64,000 bases of DNA from Hyphomicrobiales bacterium (lineage in GTDB: Bacteria; Pseudomonadota; Alphaproteobacteria; Rhizobiales; Rhizobiaceae), in contig UCGV01000017.1 in NCBI GenBank assembly GCA_900471925.1, positions 1 to 64,000 of the forward strand, given 5' to 3'. Below the pieces are notes generated by a model, which worked only from the letters and a program-made list of their open reading frames with translations, was not told the origin of the DNA and did not search any database. Numbering within the stretch: position 1 is the stretch's first letter; each line of letters starts with the position of its first letter. This document shows positions 43,585 through 53,292 of this stretch, one piece after another. The translations under genes were made by a program, and so were the position numbers.

Positions 43585-45597
43585 ATGGAATATCTTGGGC
43601 AGCTTATCACTAATGGTCTTTTGCTTGGTTCCCTCTATGCCCTCACGGCTGTCGCCTACACCGTGGTCTATGGCGTCGTCAGGCTCGTCAATTTCGCCTT
43701 CGGCGAGCTATTTATGCTCGGAGCGATGCTCACCGCCACGCTCATGTTAAACTCGGGTCAGCTATTTGGTTATCAGTTGGCTTTGCCCGGGCTGCCAATA
43801 TGGGTCGCGGCGCCAGTATCGATCGCAGCGACCGCGTTGTTGGGCGTCATAATCGAACGTTTTGCCTATCGCCCGCTACGTTCGGCTCCACGGCTTGCGC
43901 CACTGATCAGCTCGATCGCCGTCTCGACGATCCTGCAGAACCTGGCTCAGATGGTCTGGGGCGCACAGCAAATCAGCGTACCCGCCACATCCTTGTCGTC
44001 GGCCGAGCCGATCGTGTTGTTCAAATCCATCTTCATCAGCAGGATCGATCTGGCCGTGGTGGCATTCATGGTCGTTTCACTGATCGGTTTTCAGATCTTC
44101 GTCGCCAAGAGCCGGTCTGGCCGCGCAATGCGCGCCACCGCCGAAAGCCGCGTCGCGTCCCTTGTGCTGGGGATTCCCGCGGACAAAGTCATCTCAGTCG
44201 CGTTTGCCATCGGCTCGGCGTTCGCAGCACTGGCGGGGATACTCTACGCCCAATCCTACGGTTCGGTATATCCAACTATGGGCTTCACACCCGGGCTAAA
44301 GGCGCTGACCGCCGCGGTCCTCGGTGGCATCGGCAGCATCCCGGGCGCTGCGATGGGTGGCATTATCCTGGGTTTGGTCGAGGCCGTTGGGGCCGGATAC
44401 ATCCCAGAGGGGTCTGCTTACAAGGATGCCATCAGCTTTGCGCTTTTGATACTGCTGCTCGCATTTCGCCCCCAAGGCATCATGGGTAAGCCCGAACTGA
44501 ATACAGCGCAAAGAGGCAGCCTCCTTGGCAATCTCGATGCGTTGAATGGTGCCCGGGCAGCGAAGGCTGCACTCGGGCGGATGGCCGGGTTGCAAAACTG
44601 GGCAGGGAGCGAAAGCTCGAAAAGAATCTTCACACTCCTGGCCGTCGCCGTGGCAATTGCGGTTGGAATGACGATCTCGTCCAACTACTGGCTTCAGATC
44701 CTCGTCTCGGCGTTGACCTACGGGATGCTTGCCAGCGGGCTCAACGTGGTGGTTGGTTTTGCCGGGTTGCTCGATCTTGGCTTCGTTGCTTTCTGGGCGG
44801 TCGGTTCATACCTGACATCTATCATTTTTGTTCTGTTGCTGCGCGACGGCTACGGCGTCCCACTGGCCGATGTGTGGTGGCTGATGTACCCGATGCTGAT
44901 CATGGGCGGCCTCGCTGCGGCTTTGTTCGGGATCATCATTGGCTATCCGACGTTGAGATTGCGTGGGGACTACCTGTCGATCATGACGCTCGGCTTCGGT
45001 GAAATCATCCGGATCGTTGCGACAAACTGGATCTCGCTGACCCGTGGGCCCATGGGCATCCGCAACATCCCGCTTCCAAGCGCTTTCGGGATTTCGCTCG
45101 GCACGCCACGGGCACTCTACTTCTTCGCCTTGACACTCTCATGTGTGACTGTGTTCCTGATCAGCCGCATCGTCCGCTCAAGGGTCGGGCGAGCCTGGGT
45201 CGCGATCCGCGAGGATGAGGACGCCGCAGAGGCCGCCGGGATCGATACAGCGCGCTACAAGCTGCTCGCCTATGCGCTTAGCGCGTCCGTCGGTGGGGTC
45301 GTCGGCGTCTTCTACGCCCACTCCCAGCGATATATTGGCCCCTTCAACTTCTCCATCGCGGAGAATGTCACTCTGCTTCTGCTGATTGTGTTGGGAGGAC
45401 TGGGGACGTTCATCGGTCCATTCCTCGGCGCCTTCATCTGGGTAATATTTTTGCAGATATCGCTCAGCATACCGCTGGTTCAGAGCCACCCGGAAGTCCG
45501 CTTCGTTCTTCTCGGTGTCGCGCTGGTCCTTCTGACGCTCTATCGCCCACAAGGCATTGCAGCCCGCTTCAGGGCCAGATTGACGATGTCAAAATGA
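43585..45597 (+). CDS. fused ABC permease (LivH-LivM fusion)
   Basis: 670 residues in one chain where LivH and LivM are normally separate proteins of about 300 residues. The first half (residues 1-290) is LivH-like: QLITNGLLLGSLYALTAVAYTVVYGVVRLVNFAFGE, and GGIGSIPGAAMGGIILG. The second half (residues 340-670) is LivM-like: SGLNVVVGFAGLLDLGFVAFWAVG, SIMTLGFGEIIRIV and EDAAEAAGIDT. A variable segment around residue 300-350 joins them. The GTG at 43576 is a possible earlier start. Sits between the binding protein and the two ATPases, so it forms a complete importer. Confidence 0.9.
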   Translation: MEYLGQLITNGLLLGSLYALTAVAYTVVYGVVRLVNFAFGELFMLGAMLTATLMLNSGQLFGYQLALPGLPIWVAAPVSIAATALLGVIIERFAYRPLRSAPRLAPLISSIAVSTILQNLAQMVWGAQQISVPATSLSSAEPIVLFKSIFISRIDLAVVAFMVVSLIGFQIFVAKSRSGRAMRATAESRVASLVLGIPADKVISVAFAIGSAFAALAGILYAQSYGSVYPTMGFTPGLKALTAAVLGGIGSIPGAAMGGIILGLVEAVGAGYIPEGSAYKDAISFALLILLLAFRPQGIMGKPELNTAQRGSLLGNLDALNGARAAKAALGRMAGLQNWAGSESSKRIFTLLAVAVAIAVGMTISSNYWLQILVSALTYGMLASGLNVVVGFAGLLDLGFVAFWAVGSYLTSIIFVLLLRDGYGVPLADVWWLMYPMLIMGGLAAALFGIIIGYPTLRLRGDYLSIMTLGFGEIIRIVATNWISLTRGPMGIRNIPLPSAFGISLGTPRALYFFALTLSCVTVFLISRIVRSRVGRAWVAIREDEDAAEAAGIDTARYKLLAYALSASVGGVVGVFYAHSQRYIGPFNFSIAENVTLLLLIVLGGLGTFIGPFLGAFIWVIFLQISLSIPLVQSHPEVRFVLLGVALVLLTLYRPQGIAARFRARLTMSK

Positions 45598-46370
45598 TTG
45601 AAACACGCCCAATTCTCGAAGTTGAAAAGCTGGTGATCGCATTTGGTGGTTTGACGGCGGTGAAATCGTTGTCGCTGCACGTGCGCCGAGGATCCGTGAG
45701 CGCTCTGATCGGACCGAACGGCGCTGGCAAGAGCACCGTCGTCAATGCGCTTTCCGGGTTTGTGCGTCCCAAGGGCGGGACTATACGCGTCGAGGGACAT
45801 CAGCTCGTCGGCAAACGCGTCCATCAGATTGCACGCGCCGGCATCGCGAGGACTTTCCAGAACATACGGCTCTTCGGTGGTATGACCGTCAGGGAAACCT
45901 TGATGACTGGCGCCCACTGCACCCTGCAGGCGGGCTTCTGGGAGCTTTTGTTGAGGAGCGCAAGCGCTCGCCGCGAGGAGGCAGAAGCTCTGGAGCGCGC
46001 GGAGTACCTGCTCAACTTCGTCGGGCTACCGAAGGCAATCCTGGACCGCGGAACCGGCACGCTTTCCTATGGTCAGCAGCGCCGTGTAGAAATCGGCCGC
46101 GCGCTGATGAGCGATCCCAAGCTGCTCCTGCTCGACGAGCCGATCGCCGGCATGACCGTCTCTGAAAAACGGGAGATCGGCGATCTGATCCTGAAGCTCA
46201 GAGAAGATGGCATGACGATACTGCTGATCGAACACGACATGCAGGTCGTACGCCGCCTGGCCGAACATGTGACTGTGCTCCACCACGGCGAAAGGCTCGC
46301 TGATGGTTCGCCACTTGATGTCCTCGCCGACGAACGCGTGAGATTGGCCTACCTTGGGAGGACGGCATGA
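45594..46370 (+). CDS. branched-chain-type ABC transporter ATPase (LivG-like)
   Basis: 258 residues. Walker A GPNGAGKSTVVNAL (about residues 37-50), signature LSYGQQRRVEIGRALMS, Walker B LLLLDEPIAGM, and the terminal LADGSPLDVLADERVRLAYLG. The LivG-type motif HQIARAGIARTFQNIRLF is present. It overlaps the permease stop by four bases (ATGA) and overlaps the LivF gene likewise, so the whole importer is translationally coupled. Confidence 0.93.
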   Translation: MIETRPILEVEKLVIAFGGLTAVKSLSLHVRRGSVSALIGPNGAGKSTVVNALSGFVRPKGGTIRVEGHQLVGKRVHQIARAGIARTFQNIRLFGGMTVRETLMTGAHCTLQAGFWELLLRSASARREEAEALERAEYLLNFVGLPKAILDRGTGTLSYGQQRRVEIGRALMSDPKLLLLDEPIAGMTVSEKREIGDLILKLREDGMTILLIEHDMQVVRRLAEHVTVLHHGERLADGSPLDVLADERVRLAYLGRTA

Positions 46371-47083
46371 CCGCAATGTTGTCGATTCAAGGGCTAACCG
46401 TTCGGTACGGGGCATCGGTTGCCGTTGAGAATGCCTCGTTCACCGTTGAAAAGGGCTCCCTCACCAGTCTGATCGGCAGCAACGGTGCCGGGAAGACCAC
46501 AATGCTCAAGGCGATTTCAGGTCTGGTGCCGTCCAGTGCCGGTTCCATCGACTTTCTGGGCAAGCCCGTTTTGCCGATGGCGGCGGAGCAACGGGCGGTC
46601 GTCGGGATCGCGCATGTCCTCGAGGGACGGCATGTCTTTCCCAATATGACCGTCCTGGAGAATTTGCAGCTCGGCGCTTTTATTCGGAGTTCTGCCAAGG
46701 AGATCAACGCCGACATCGCGTATGTCGAGGACATGTTCCCGCGCCTTCGCGACCGGCGCCGGCAACTTGCCGGAACTTTGTCCGGGGGAGAGCAGCAGAT
46801 GCTTGCCATCGGCCGCGCTCTGATGAGCCGTCCGCAGTTGCTGATGATGGATGAACCCACGATGGGGCTCTCGCCGCAAATGATAGAATTCATCATCGAG
46901 ATCATCGCGCGGCTGCACACCGAGGGCCTGACCCTTCTTCTCGTCGAGCAGAACGCGGTCGAAGCAATTCAGATGGCCGACCGGGTCTTCGCAATCAGAC
47001 ATGGCGAAATCATACACGACGGCCCAGGCAGCGAATTCGATATGGAGTTTCTGAAGGCGTTTTACCTGGCGAATGAAGCGTGA
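46367..47083 (+). CDS. branched-chain-type ABC transporter ATPase (LivF-like)
   Basis: 238 residues. Walker A GSNGAGKTTMLKAI, signature LSGGEQQMLAIGRALMSRP, Walker B LLMMDEPTMGLSP. VGIAHVLEGRHVFPNMTVLENLQLGA is the LivF hallmark. It completes the importer made of the binding protein, fused permease and two ATPases. Confidence 0.93.
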   Translation: MTAMLSIQGLTVRYGASVAVENASFTVEKGSLTSLIGSNGAGKTTMLKAISGLVPSSAGSIDFLGKPVLPMAAEQRAVVGIAHVLEGRHVFPNMTVLENLQLGAFIRSSAKEINADIAYVEDMFPRLRDRRRQLAGTLSGGEQQMLAIGRALMSRPQLLMMDEPTMGLSPQMIEFIIEIIARLHTEGLTLLLVEQNAVEAIQMADRVFAIRHGEIIHDGPGSEFDMEFLKAFYLANEA

Positions 47084-47281
47084 GGCCTATCATGGGAATG
47101 GTCCTCGCAACATACCGCCGACACCAAATGACCACCCGACATCCCGTTGCGCGCAGGCTTAGAGGCAGTGCAGCCGAAACGCACATCATTTTTTGACTGC
47201 GAGTTTTCCGTTCCCCGGAAATCAGTCGAACCATCTGCCTCACGCAGGCACCCGACGATCAACTCTTTAGGAGATGCTCTC

Positions 47282-48781
47282 ATGAATGCACGAAAATTGA
47301 CTGCCGACTATCACGCTATCGCCACTGGTTTGGTGCTGCCATCTCATGCCTTCATCGACGGCAAGTCGCGGCCAGCGATTTCGGGGCGGGTGTTCGAGAA
47401 CGTCAATCCAGCAACGGGGGACGTGATTGGGACAGTTGCGCATTGCGATGCTGCCGATGTCGATCTGGCGGTCGCCGCCGCGCGGCGCTCATTCGAAGAG
47501 GGCGTATGGTCGCGTGTCGCCCCTGAAGAACGCAAGGCAACGCTGTTACGCTTGGCGGAGCTCGTTCGCGCTCATGCAGAGGAATTGGCGGTGCTCGAGA
47601 GCATCGACAGCGGCAAGACGATCAAGGATTGCCTCAATGAAATCGGCGAAGAGGTGCCGGCATTCTTTCAATGGTATGCTGAACTCACCGACAAGAGCTT
47701 CGGCAAGGTCGCTCCGACGGGCGAGAAGACCGTCGCAATGGTAGTGAAGGAACCCATCGGCGTCGCGGGCCTGATCTTGCCTTGGAATTTCCCGTTGTTG
47801 ATGGCGGCGTGGAAGCTGGCACCGGCATTGGCAGCGGGTTGCTCCGCCGTCTTGAAGCCGGCCGAGCAGACGCCGCTTACTGCGTTGCGCCTGGCCGATC
47901 TGGCCATGGAGGCCGGTATCCCGGCTGGCGTAATCAATGTCGTTCCCGGTTACGGCGAGACGGCCGGCCAGGCAATCGGCCGGCATAACGACATCAATGT
48001 CATCTCGTTTACAGGATCGACCGAAGTCGGTGCATATTTTCTGAAATACTCCAGTGAGAGCAATCTGAAGCCGGTCGGCCTGGAAATGGGCGGCAAGAGC
48101 CCATTCATTATCCTCGATGACGCCGACATCGATGATGCACTGGTCTCGAACGCGGTCAATTCAGCGTTCTGGAACGGCGGTCAGAATTGCTCTGCCAACA
48201 TGCGCCAGATCGTCGACGCGCGTGTGAAAGACACCTTCCTCGATAAGGTGATCGAAAAGACCAGAACGATCAAGGTTGGAGACCCCCTCGATCCCGCGAC
48301 CGACATGGGATCGATGGTGACTGCAGAGCATCGTGATCGCATCCTCTCCTATATCGAAACCGGAAAATCCGAGGGCGCAAAGCTCATCGCCGGCGGCGGT
48401 AAGACCAAGGGCCTCGATGGAAGTTTCATCGATCCAACGGTTTTCGACGCCGTGCAGCCAGGCATGCAAATCGCACGCGAGGAAATCTTCGGGCCGGTCC
48501 TTGGCGTCATCGGCGTCGACGGCATCGAAGGCGCCTTGGCGACCGCCAAGGACACCGACTACGGGCTGCACGCGACAGTCTTCACGCGCGACATCGACAA
48601 AGCCATGTATCTGTCCAAGCGGCTGCCCTGCGGGACGGTTGCAATCAACGGCTTCACGGAGGGCAACGTTACCGTGCCGTTCGGCGGTTACAAGCGCTCG
48701 GGTTCGCTTGCACGCGACAAGGGCACGGAGGCACTCGACCAGTACCTTCAAACAAAGACCATCTGGATTACCCTGAAGTAG
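47282..48781 (+). CDS. NAD(P)-dependent aldehyde dehydrogenase
   Basis: 499 residues from the ATG at 47282, which follows TAGGAGAT; longer frames to 47147 are not supported. Aldehyde dehydrogenase signatures: GLEMGGKSPFIILDDADIDDAL (Glu general base) and WNGGQNCSANMRQIV with catalytic Cys, plus PWNFPLLMAAWKLAPALAAGCS and EEIFGPVLGV. It resembles gamma-aminobutyraldehyde/polyamine-type or betaine-type enzymes. Substrate not determined. It follows the ABC importer and precedes a gamma-glutamyltransferase, which suggests catabolism of a gamma-glutamyl or amino compound. Confidence 0.9.
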   Translation: MNARKLTADYHAIATGLVLPSHAFIDGKSRPAISGRVFENVNPATGDVIGTVAHCDAADVDLAVAAARRSFEEGVWSRVAPEERKATLLRLAELVRAHAEELAVLESIDSGKTIKDCLNEIGEEVPAFFQWYAELTDKSFGKVAPTGEKTVAMVVKEPIGVAGLILPWNFPLLMAAWKLAPALAAGCSAVLKPAEQTPLTALRLADLAMEAGIPAGVINVVPGYGETAGQAIGRHNDINVISFTGSTEVGAYFLKYSSESNLKPVGLEMGGKSPFIILDDADIDDALVSNAVNSAFWNGGQNCSANMRQIVDARVKDTFLDKVIEKTRTIKVGDPLDPATDMGSMVTAEHRDRILSYIETGKSEGAKLIAGGGKTKGLDGSFIDPTVFDAVQPGMQIAREEIFGPVLGVIGVDGIEGALATAKDTDYGLHATVFTRDIDKAMYLSKRLPCGTVAINGFTEGNVTVPFGGYKRSGSLARDKGTEALDQYLQTKTIWITLK

Positions 48782-48898
48782 GCATCACGAGCGGAATCGT
48801 CATCAGGATCCGTAGCCGGTCATTGAATCTACACAGTCAGGGCGGTTCGACGGTCATTTCGAAAGTCGGCACCCTGTTGAGACGCGATTGAGGAAAAA

Positions 48899-50491
48899 AT
48901 GAGAAAGTTCGAGAATCCGGGCCGTTCGGTAATGATGGCGCGCAACGGCATGGCAGCGACTTCACATCCGTTGTCGACTTTGGCGGCGGTCAACGAATTG
49001 CAGCGTGGAGGAAATGCCCTCGACGCGGCTATAGCGGCAAGCGCTGTCCAGTGCGTTGTCGAGCCAGCTTCGACAGGCATTGGCGGCGACTGCTTTGTGC
49101 TGCTGTCCTTGCCCGACAGCGACAGGGTTATCGCCTACAACGGATCGGGCAGGGCGCCCGAGGCAGCGACGTTGGATTGGTATAGGTCAGAAGGTTTAAC
49201 GTCCATTCCGCGGCAATCGCCTCATTCGGTGACCGTCCCCGGCGCCATCGACGCATGGTGCACGCTATTGCGAGACTATGGGACAAAATCCCTGGGAGAA
49301 CTGTTCAAGCCGGCAATTGACTACGCCGAGCAGGGTTACGCGATAAGTCCGCGTGTCGCCCACGACTGGGCGGATCAGGAAACTCTGCTGCGCAACGATC
49401 CGGACACTGCGCACATTTTCCTCCCGGACGGCAAGCTCCCGCAAAACGGCTCCATCCACAGTCAACCTTTGCTGGCCCGGACACTTGCTCTCATCGGCGA
49501 AAACGGTCCTGACGAATTCTACAAGGGGACGATCGCGCAAGACATGGTCGAGCACCTGCAAAAGCTGGGCGGGCTGCATACAGCGAGAGATTTCGCCGAA
49601 GCTCGTGGAAGTTACGAAACCCCCGTTAAGACGCATTTCCGTGGACATGTTGTCCATGAGTGCCCACCGGCCGGCCAGGGCGTTATCGCGCTGCTCATCC
49701 TTAACATACTCTCTGGCTTCGAGGGTAAGGGAGATCCGATGTCTGCCGACCGGCTCCACGTTGAAATCGAAGCAACGCGACTGGCCTACTCCATTCGCGA
49801 CGCTGTTCTGGCCGATCCAACACATAGCAAGGTTCCGGTGGAATGGTTGCTGTCGCAGGAGCTTGCGGCCGAACTGCGGGCCAAGATCGATCCTTCTCGC
49901 GCGATGCGCAATCTGCCGGCCTTTGTACCGCCGAAGCACCCTGACACCGTGTACCTCTGCGTCGTTGACAAAAACCGGATGGCAGTGAGCTTCATCAATT
50001 CGATCTACAGTCCTTTCGGAAGCGGCCTTGTTACTCCGAAGGCGGGGGTGCTGCTGCAAAATCGAGGGCAGGGCTTCGTCCTCGATCCGGGACATCCGAA
50101 CACGATCGCGCCCCGCAAACGCCCCGTGCACACGATCATTCCCGGAATGCTCACGAAGGGCGGCAAAACGATCATGCCGTTTGGCGTGATGGGCGGGCAC
50201 TACCAGGCAATGGGTCACGCGCATTTCCTGTCGAAAGTGCTGGACTACGGCCTGGACGTCCAAGAGGCCATCCAGCTGCCGCGAGTTTTCCCCAAACCGG
50301 GCATCGACGAGGTCGAGGTCGAGGCTACGGTGCCGGCGCAAGTCCAGGAGGAGCTGAGGCGGCGAGGACACAATCTCGTGCCAGCGAGCTGGCCCATCGG
50401 GGGAGCCCAGGCCATCAAAATCGACTGGGCAAATGGCGGCCTGGTTGGCGGATCCGATCACAGGAAAGATGGAATAGCGCTAGGTTACTGA
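48899..50491 (+). CDS. gamma-glutamyltransferase family protein
   Basis: 530 residues of the gamma-glutamyltransferase/Ntn-hydrolase family: MMARNGMAATSHPLSTLAAVNELQRGGNALDAAIAA, EPASTGIGGDCFVLL, then the small-subunit start at PDTVYLCVVDKNRMAVSFINSIYSPFGSG, where the Thr of DTVYLCVVD is the nucleophile freed by autocleavage. No signal peptide is visible (first residues MRKFENPGRSVMMARN), so unlike many family members it appears cytoplasmic. It may split gamma-glutamyl bonds imported by the ABC system upstream. Confidence 0.9.
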   Translation: MRKFENPGRSVMMARNGMAATSHPLSTLAAVNELQRGGNALDAAIAASAVQCVVEPASTGIGGDCFVLLSLPDSDRVIAYNGSGRAPEAATLDWYRSEGLTSIPRQSPHSVTVPGAIDAWCTLLRDYGTKSLGELFKPAIDYAEQGYAISPRVAHDWADQETLLRNDPDTAHIFLPDGKLPQNGSIHSQPLLARTLALIGENGPDEFYKGTIAQDMVEHLQKLGGLHTARDFAEARGSYETPVKTHFRGHVVHECPPAGQGVIALLILNILSGFEGKGDPMSADRLHVEIEATRLAYSIRDAVLADPTHSKVPVEWLLSQELAAELRAKIDPSRAMRNLPAFVPPKHPDTVYLCVVDKNRMAVSFINSIYSPFGSGLVTPKAGVLLQNRGQGFVLDPGHPNTIAPRKRPVHTIIPGMLTKGGKTIMPFGVMGGHYQAMGHAHFLSKVLDYGLDVQEAIQLPRVFPKPGIDEVEVEATVPAQVQEELRRRGHNLVPASWPIGGAQAIKIDWANGGLVGGSDHRKDGIALGY

Positions 50492-50626
50492 TGTCTGGTG
50501 CCAAGACCGGGCAAGTCATCGCATCCGGCTTGCATCGCGTTGCCGGGTGCCGACCGCAAGCGCGGGAAAGGTAATCTCTTTGATAAGCGGCCGACACTAT
50601 TCTTCAGTGTCTGTGTCGCGACGAAG

Positions 50627-51949
50627 TTACTCGCTGCTGTTCGCCAAGAGTTGTGCTCCGCGATCCTGGAAACGCAGATGCTCCTGCGCTGGTACGCGTG
50701 AGCCGCCGGTTGTCCAGATCACGTGCGTGGCATCTTTCATCCGCCGCTCCAGATCGTGCTCTCGCAGATAGGAGCGGCGGCTCTCGGTTGCCGAAAGCCA
50801 GTTGGGACCTGAAACACACGCGGCAGCCGAAGGCTCGAGCTCGAAACCTTCGAAGAGTTTGACCTGCTGCAATTGCTTGAACAATGCGTCGTCAGTCACG
50901 GTGAAAACACCGGACAGGTGTTCAGCGATCGTCGCCGCAACGAATTGCGAAGCCAGGCCGACCGCCAGTCCATCTGCCTCCGTAACGTTGTCCAGGCCAA
51001 TATCATAGACTGAGACCGGACTGTCCAGGCCGGCTGCGAGTTGAACCAGCATACACGGTGCGGCAACCGGCTCGGCGAAGAAGCAGTGGACATTTGCGCC
51101 ATACAGGGATTTCAATCCGAAGGTGATGCCGCCGGGGGCTCCGCCGACACCGCAAGGAATATATACAAAAAGCGGATGTTCCGCGTCGACCTTCCGGCCT
51201 TGTTCTGCCAGTTGAGCGGCGAGGGGCGCCGCTGCCGCGGCGTAGCCGGCGAACAGCATGACCGAATGCTCGTCGTCGACGAAATGGCAATGGGGATCTG
51301 CCAACGCATCACGGCGGCCGGCATCGACGGCGCTGGCATAGTCACCAATGTGCTCAACGACCAGAACGCCGCTATTCGTCAAGCGGTGTTTCTTCCAGTC
51401 CTTGGCATCGTTGGACATGTGTACGACCGCTTTAAAGCCGAGCGCCGCGGCGAGGGTGCCGATGCTGAGGCCCAGATTTCCAGTGCTGCCGACAGACAGT
51501 GTATAGGTCGAGAAGAGCTCGCGTACAGACTTTGAGGCGAGCAGGGCACGATCTGAATCAGCGGCAAGCAGATTGTTGTCAATCGCCACCTTTTCAGCGA
51601 AGGCGAGTACCTCGTTGAAACCTCCTCTGGCCTTGATCGACCCCGCTATTGGCAGCATGTGGTCTGTCTTCATAAACCATTCGCCGCTTGAGCCTGATGT
51701 GCAGTCGAGGGCATGCTGCAATCTCTTCGTTTTGACGAGCTCGGATTCGATGACCGTCTGTCTGCCTTCTAATTCTGGAAAGAGGATCTTGAGGAGGCCA
51801 CTGCAGCGACGCAGCCGCTGCTCTGCAGCAGCCATCTCCTCTAGAAGCGTCACGGACAGAACTCCCGAGGTAGCCAGGTTGGGATTCAGCCACATTGCGG
51901 GTCGGCGTGACTTCAAGGTTTCACGAAGATCAGACGGTAAATTGCTCAA
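50627..51949 (-). CDS. dsdA: D-serine dehydratase (D-serine ammonia-lyase)
   Basis: 440 residues, the same length as E. coli DsdA. Fold-type II PLP enzyme with the lysine in IAGSIKARGGFNEVLAFA (Lys in SIKARG), GSSGEWFMKTDHMLPI and STGNLGLSIG (phosphate loop), and CGVGGAPGGITFGL. It converts D-serine to pyruvate and ammonia through 2-aminoacrylate. The RidA-like protein at 41748 would remove that intermediate. Leftward, opposite to the importer cluster; its promoter at 52083-52111 is overlapped by a GntR-type operator. Confidence 0.92.
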   Translation of the reverse strand: MSNLPSDLRETLKSRRPAMWLNPNLATSGVLSVTLLEEMAAAEQRLRRCSGLLKILFPELEGRQTVIESELVKTKRLQHALDCTSGSSGEWFMKTDHMLPIAGSIKARGGFNEVLAFAEKVAIDNNLLAADSDRALLASKSVRELFSTYTLSVGSTGNLGLSIGTLAAALGFKAVVHMSNDAKDWKKHRLTNSGVLVVEHIGDYASAVDAGRRDALADPHCHFVDDEHSVMLFAGYAAAAAPLAAQLAEQGRKVDAEHPLFVYIPCGVGGAPGGITFGLKSLYGANVHCFFAEPVAAPCMLVQLAAGLDSPVSVYDIGLDNVTEADGLAVGLASQFVAATIAEHLSGVFTVTDDALFKQLQQVKLFEGFELEPSAAACVSGPNWLSATESRRSYLREHDLERRMKDATHVIWTTGGSRVPAQEHLRFQDRGAQLLANSSE

Positions 51950-52418
51950 ACGGCTCTCCTCTCCATACCGTACCTCGCCTGTATCTCATCGCGCGACATT
52001 CCTGCGAAACGTTGCATTGAGACTTCGACCCGGTGTCACGGTCGGAAGAGGCGAAGGCATTTTGGATACATGTATCCACTTATCTATATTGCGCCCGATC
52101 GTCGCTGTAAAGCCTTGGCGTTTGCAAATGGCGGTCGTTTTGACGATGAAAGGGGGGTCGCTGCGGAAGTTGGTTATGGCGGCCTCAGGGAGCGCGCTTC
52201 AAAAAGCCTTGGAGCGTCCAGACCGCTTTGAGACGTCAGCCTTTTGTCGACGTCATTGAGGTTTTCTATGCATTGAACAGGAGAAAACGAGCCAAGGGTC
52301 AACCTCGGCGGCAGACCACCGAATTGCTCAGCGTCACCAAGTGACGCAAGAAGGCTGCAAAAAAGTGATCGTACGAAGTTACGAAAGCTTAACGGCAGTG
52401 CAACGCTCAACGCGATGC
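51950..52418. other. region between dsdA and the GntR regulator gene
   Basis: About 470 bases with no supported gene. It holds the dsdA promoter and operator described next. Confidence 0.55.
52063..52111 (-). promoter_or_regulatory. dsdA promoter with GntR operator
   Basis: Reading leftward: -35 TTTACA (52111-52106), 17-base spacer, -10 TATAGA (52088-52083), then the perfect 16-base palindrome TGGATACATGTATCCA at 52063-52078 covering the expected start site. This is a classic GntR/FadR-type operator, and its GGATAC half-site matches that at the RidA promoter (41696-41725). The likely ligand-sensing repressor is the GntR protein at 52419-53069. Confidence 0.8.
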
Positions 52419-53069
52419 CTAGACCAGGGATCGGAGGTCCGCCACCGTGACGTTGATGTGATGGCGCATCACGGCCTCTGCACGGTCGGGATCACGGGTC
52501 AGAAGCGCGTCGATCAACTGCCGATGTGCAAGGTTACTGTTGCCCATTGTTTCCAGGTGGGATTGCGCCATGCGTAGGTACGGTTCGACGACTGCGCGCA
52601 ACCTCTTCACCTCCGCGAGCATCAGTGGTCGGTTCGCCCGCTCGCATATGAAATTGTGAAATGCTTCGTGACGCCGGATCCACAAATCAACGTTTTGTCC
52701 CGCGCGGTTCAGCATATCTAAAAGGTTCGACAGCTCTTCACCCGCCTCTTCATCGAAGTTGACGGCCGCGTGACGCGCGCAGACGCCCTCAAGGGCGGCA
52801 CGCATTTCGAAGAGTTCTGCTAGACGGTCCGGGCTCAAAACGGTTACGACAGCACCGCGGTTTGGACGGATGGTCAGAAGGCCTTCGCTATCCAATTGGC
52901 GGATCGCCTCACGCACCGGCATCCGGCTGATGCCGAGTTCGTCCGCAATATCTTCGGGTTTGATCCGCGAGCCGCCCGGCAGGCGGCCCGTCTGGATCTT
53001 GTCGCGCAAGAAAAGATAGGCCTGCTGTTGGGCCGATGTTGCCGGTTCGTCGTGCTTTGAGATGCTCAT
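52419..53069 (-). CDS. GntR-family transcription regulator with FCD domain
   Basis: 216 residues. N-terminal winged HTH: ARIKPEDIADELGISRMPVREAIRQLDSEGLLTIRPNRGAVV. C-terminal FCD ligand-binding domain with the helix EMRAALEGVCARHAAV and metal/ligand-site residues in WIRRHEAFHNFICERANRPLM. It probably binds the GGATAC-GTATCC palindromes at dsdA and at the RidA promoter and responds to an amino acid or hydroxy acid. A transcription start close to its own gene is not obvious. Confidence 0.88.
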   Translation of the reverse strand: MSISKHDEPATSAQQQAYLFLRDKIQTGRLPGGSRIKPEDIADELGISRMPVREAIRQLDSEGLLTIRPNRGAVVTVLSPDRLAELFEMRAALEGVCARHAAVNFDEEAGEELSNLLDMLNRAGQNVDLWIRRHEAFHNFICERANRPLMLAEVKRLRAVVEPYLRMAQSHLETMGNSNLAHRQLIDALLTRDPDRAEAVMRHHINVTVADLRSLV

Positions 53070-53292
53070 TATTCACTTATGGGCTATCATCCCATCGAAA
53101 TGCAAGCTTGGACAAGCATGTGAAGCAACGCCATTCAGGCTGCCCGTGGAAGAGTAGCTGGCTCGCCGGGATCTCTTACGAAACATATCCACTCACCGAG
53201 CCAGATGGAGTCGGAAAGAGGAATGCTGCGCATGTGAGTCTCCATTGTTGGAAGAATAAGCGGTTGTGGACGGAACACGCAGAAACCCGCGT

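Noticed and set aside
49265-50461. 398-residue open frame opposite the gamma-glutamyltransferase gene
   Set aside because: The sense gene has the full family signatures; this is an antisense shadow despite its length.
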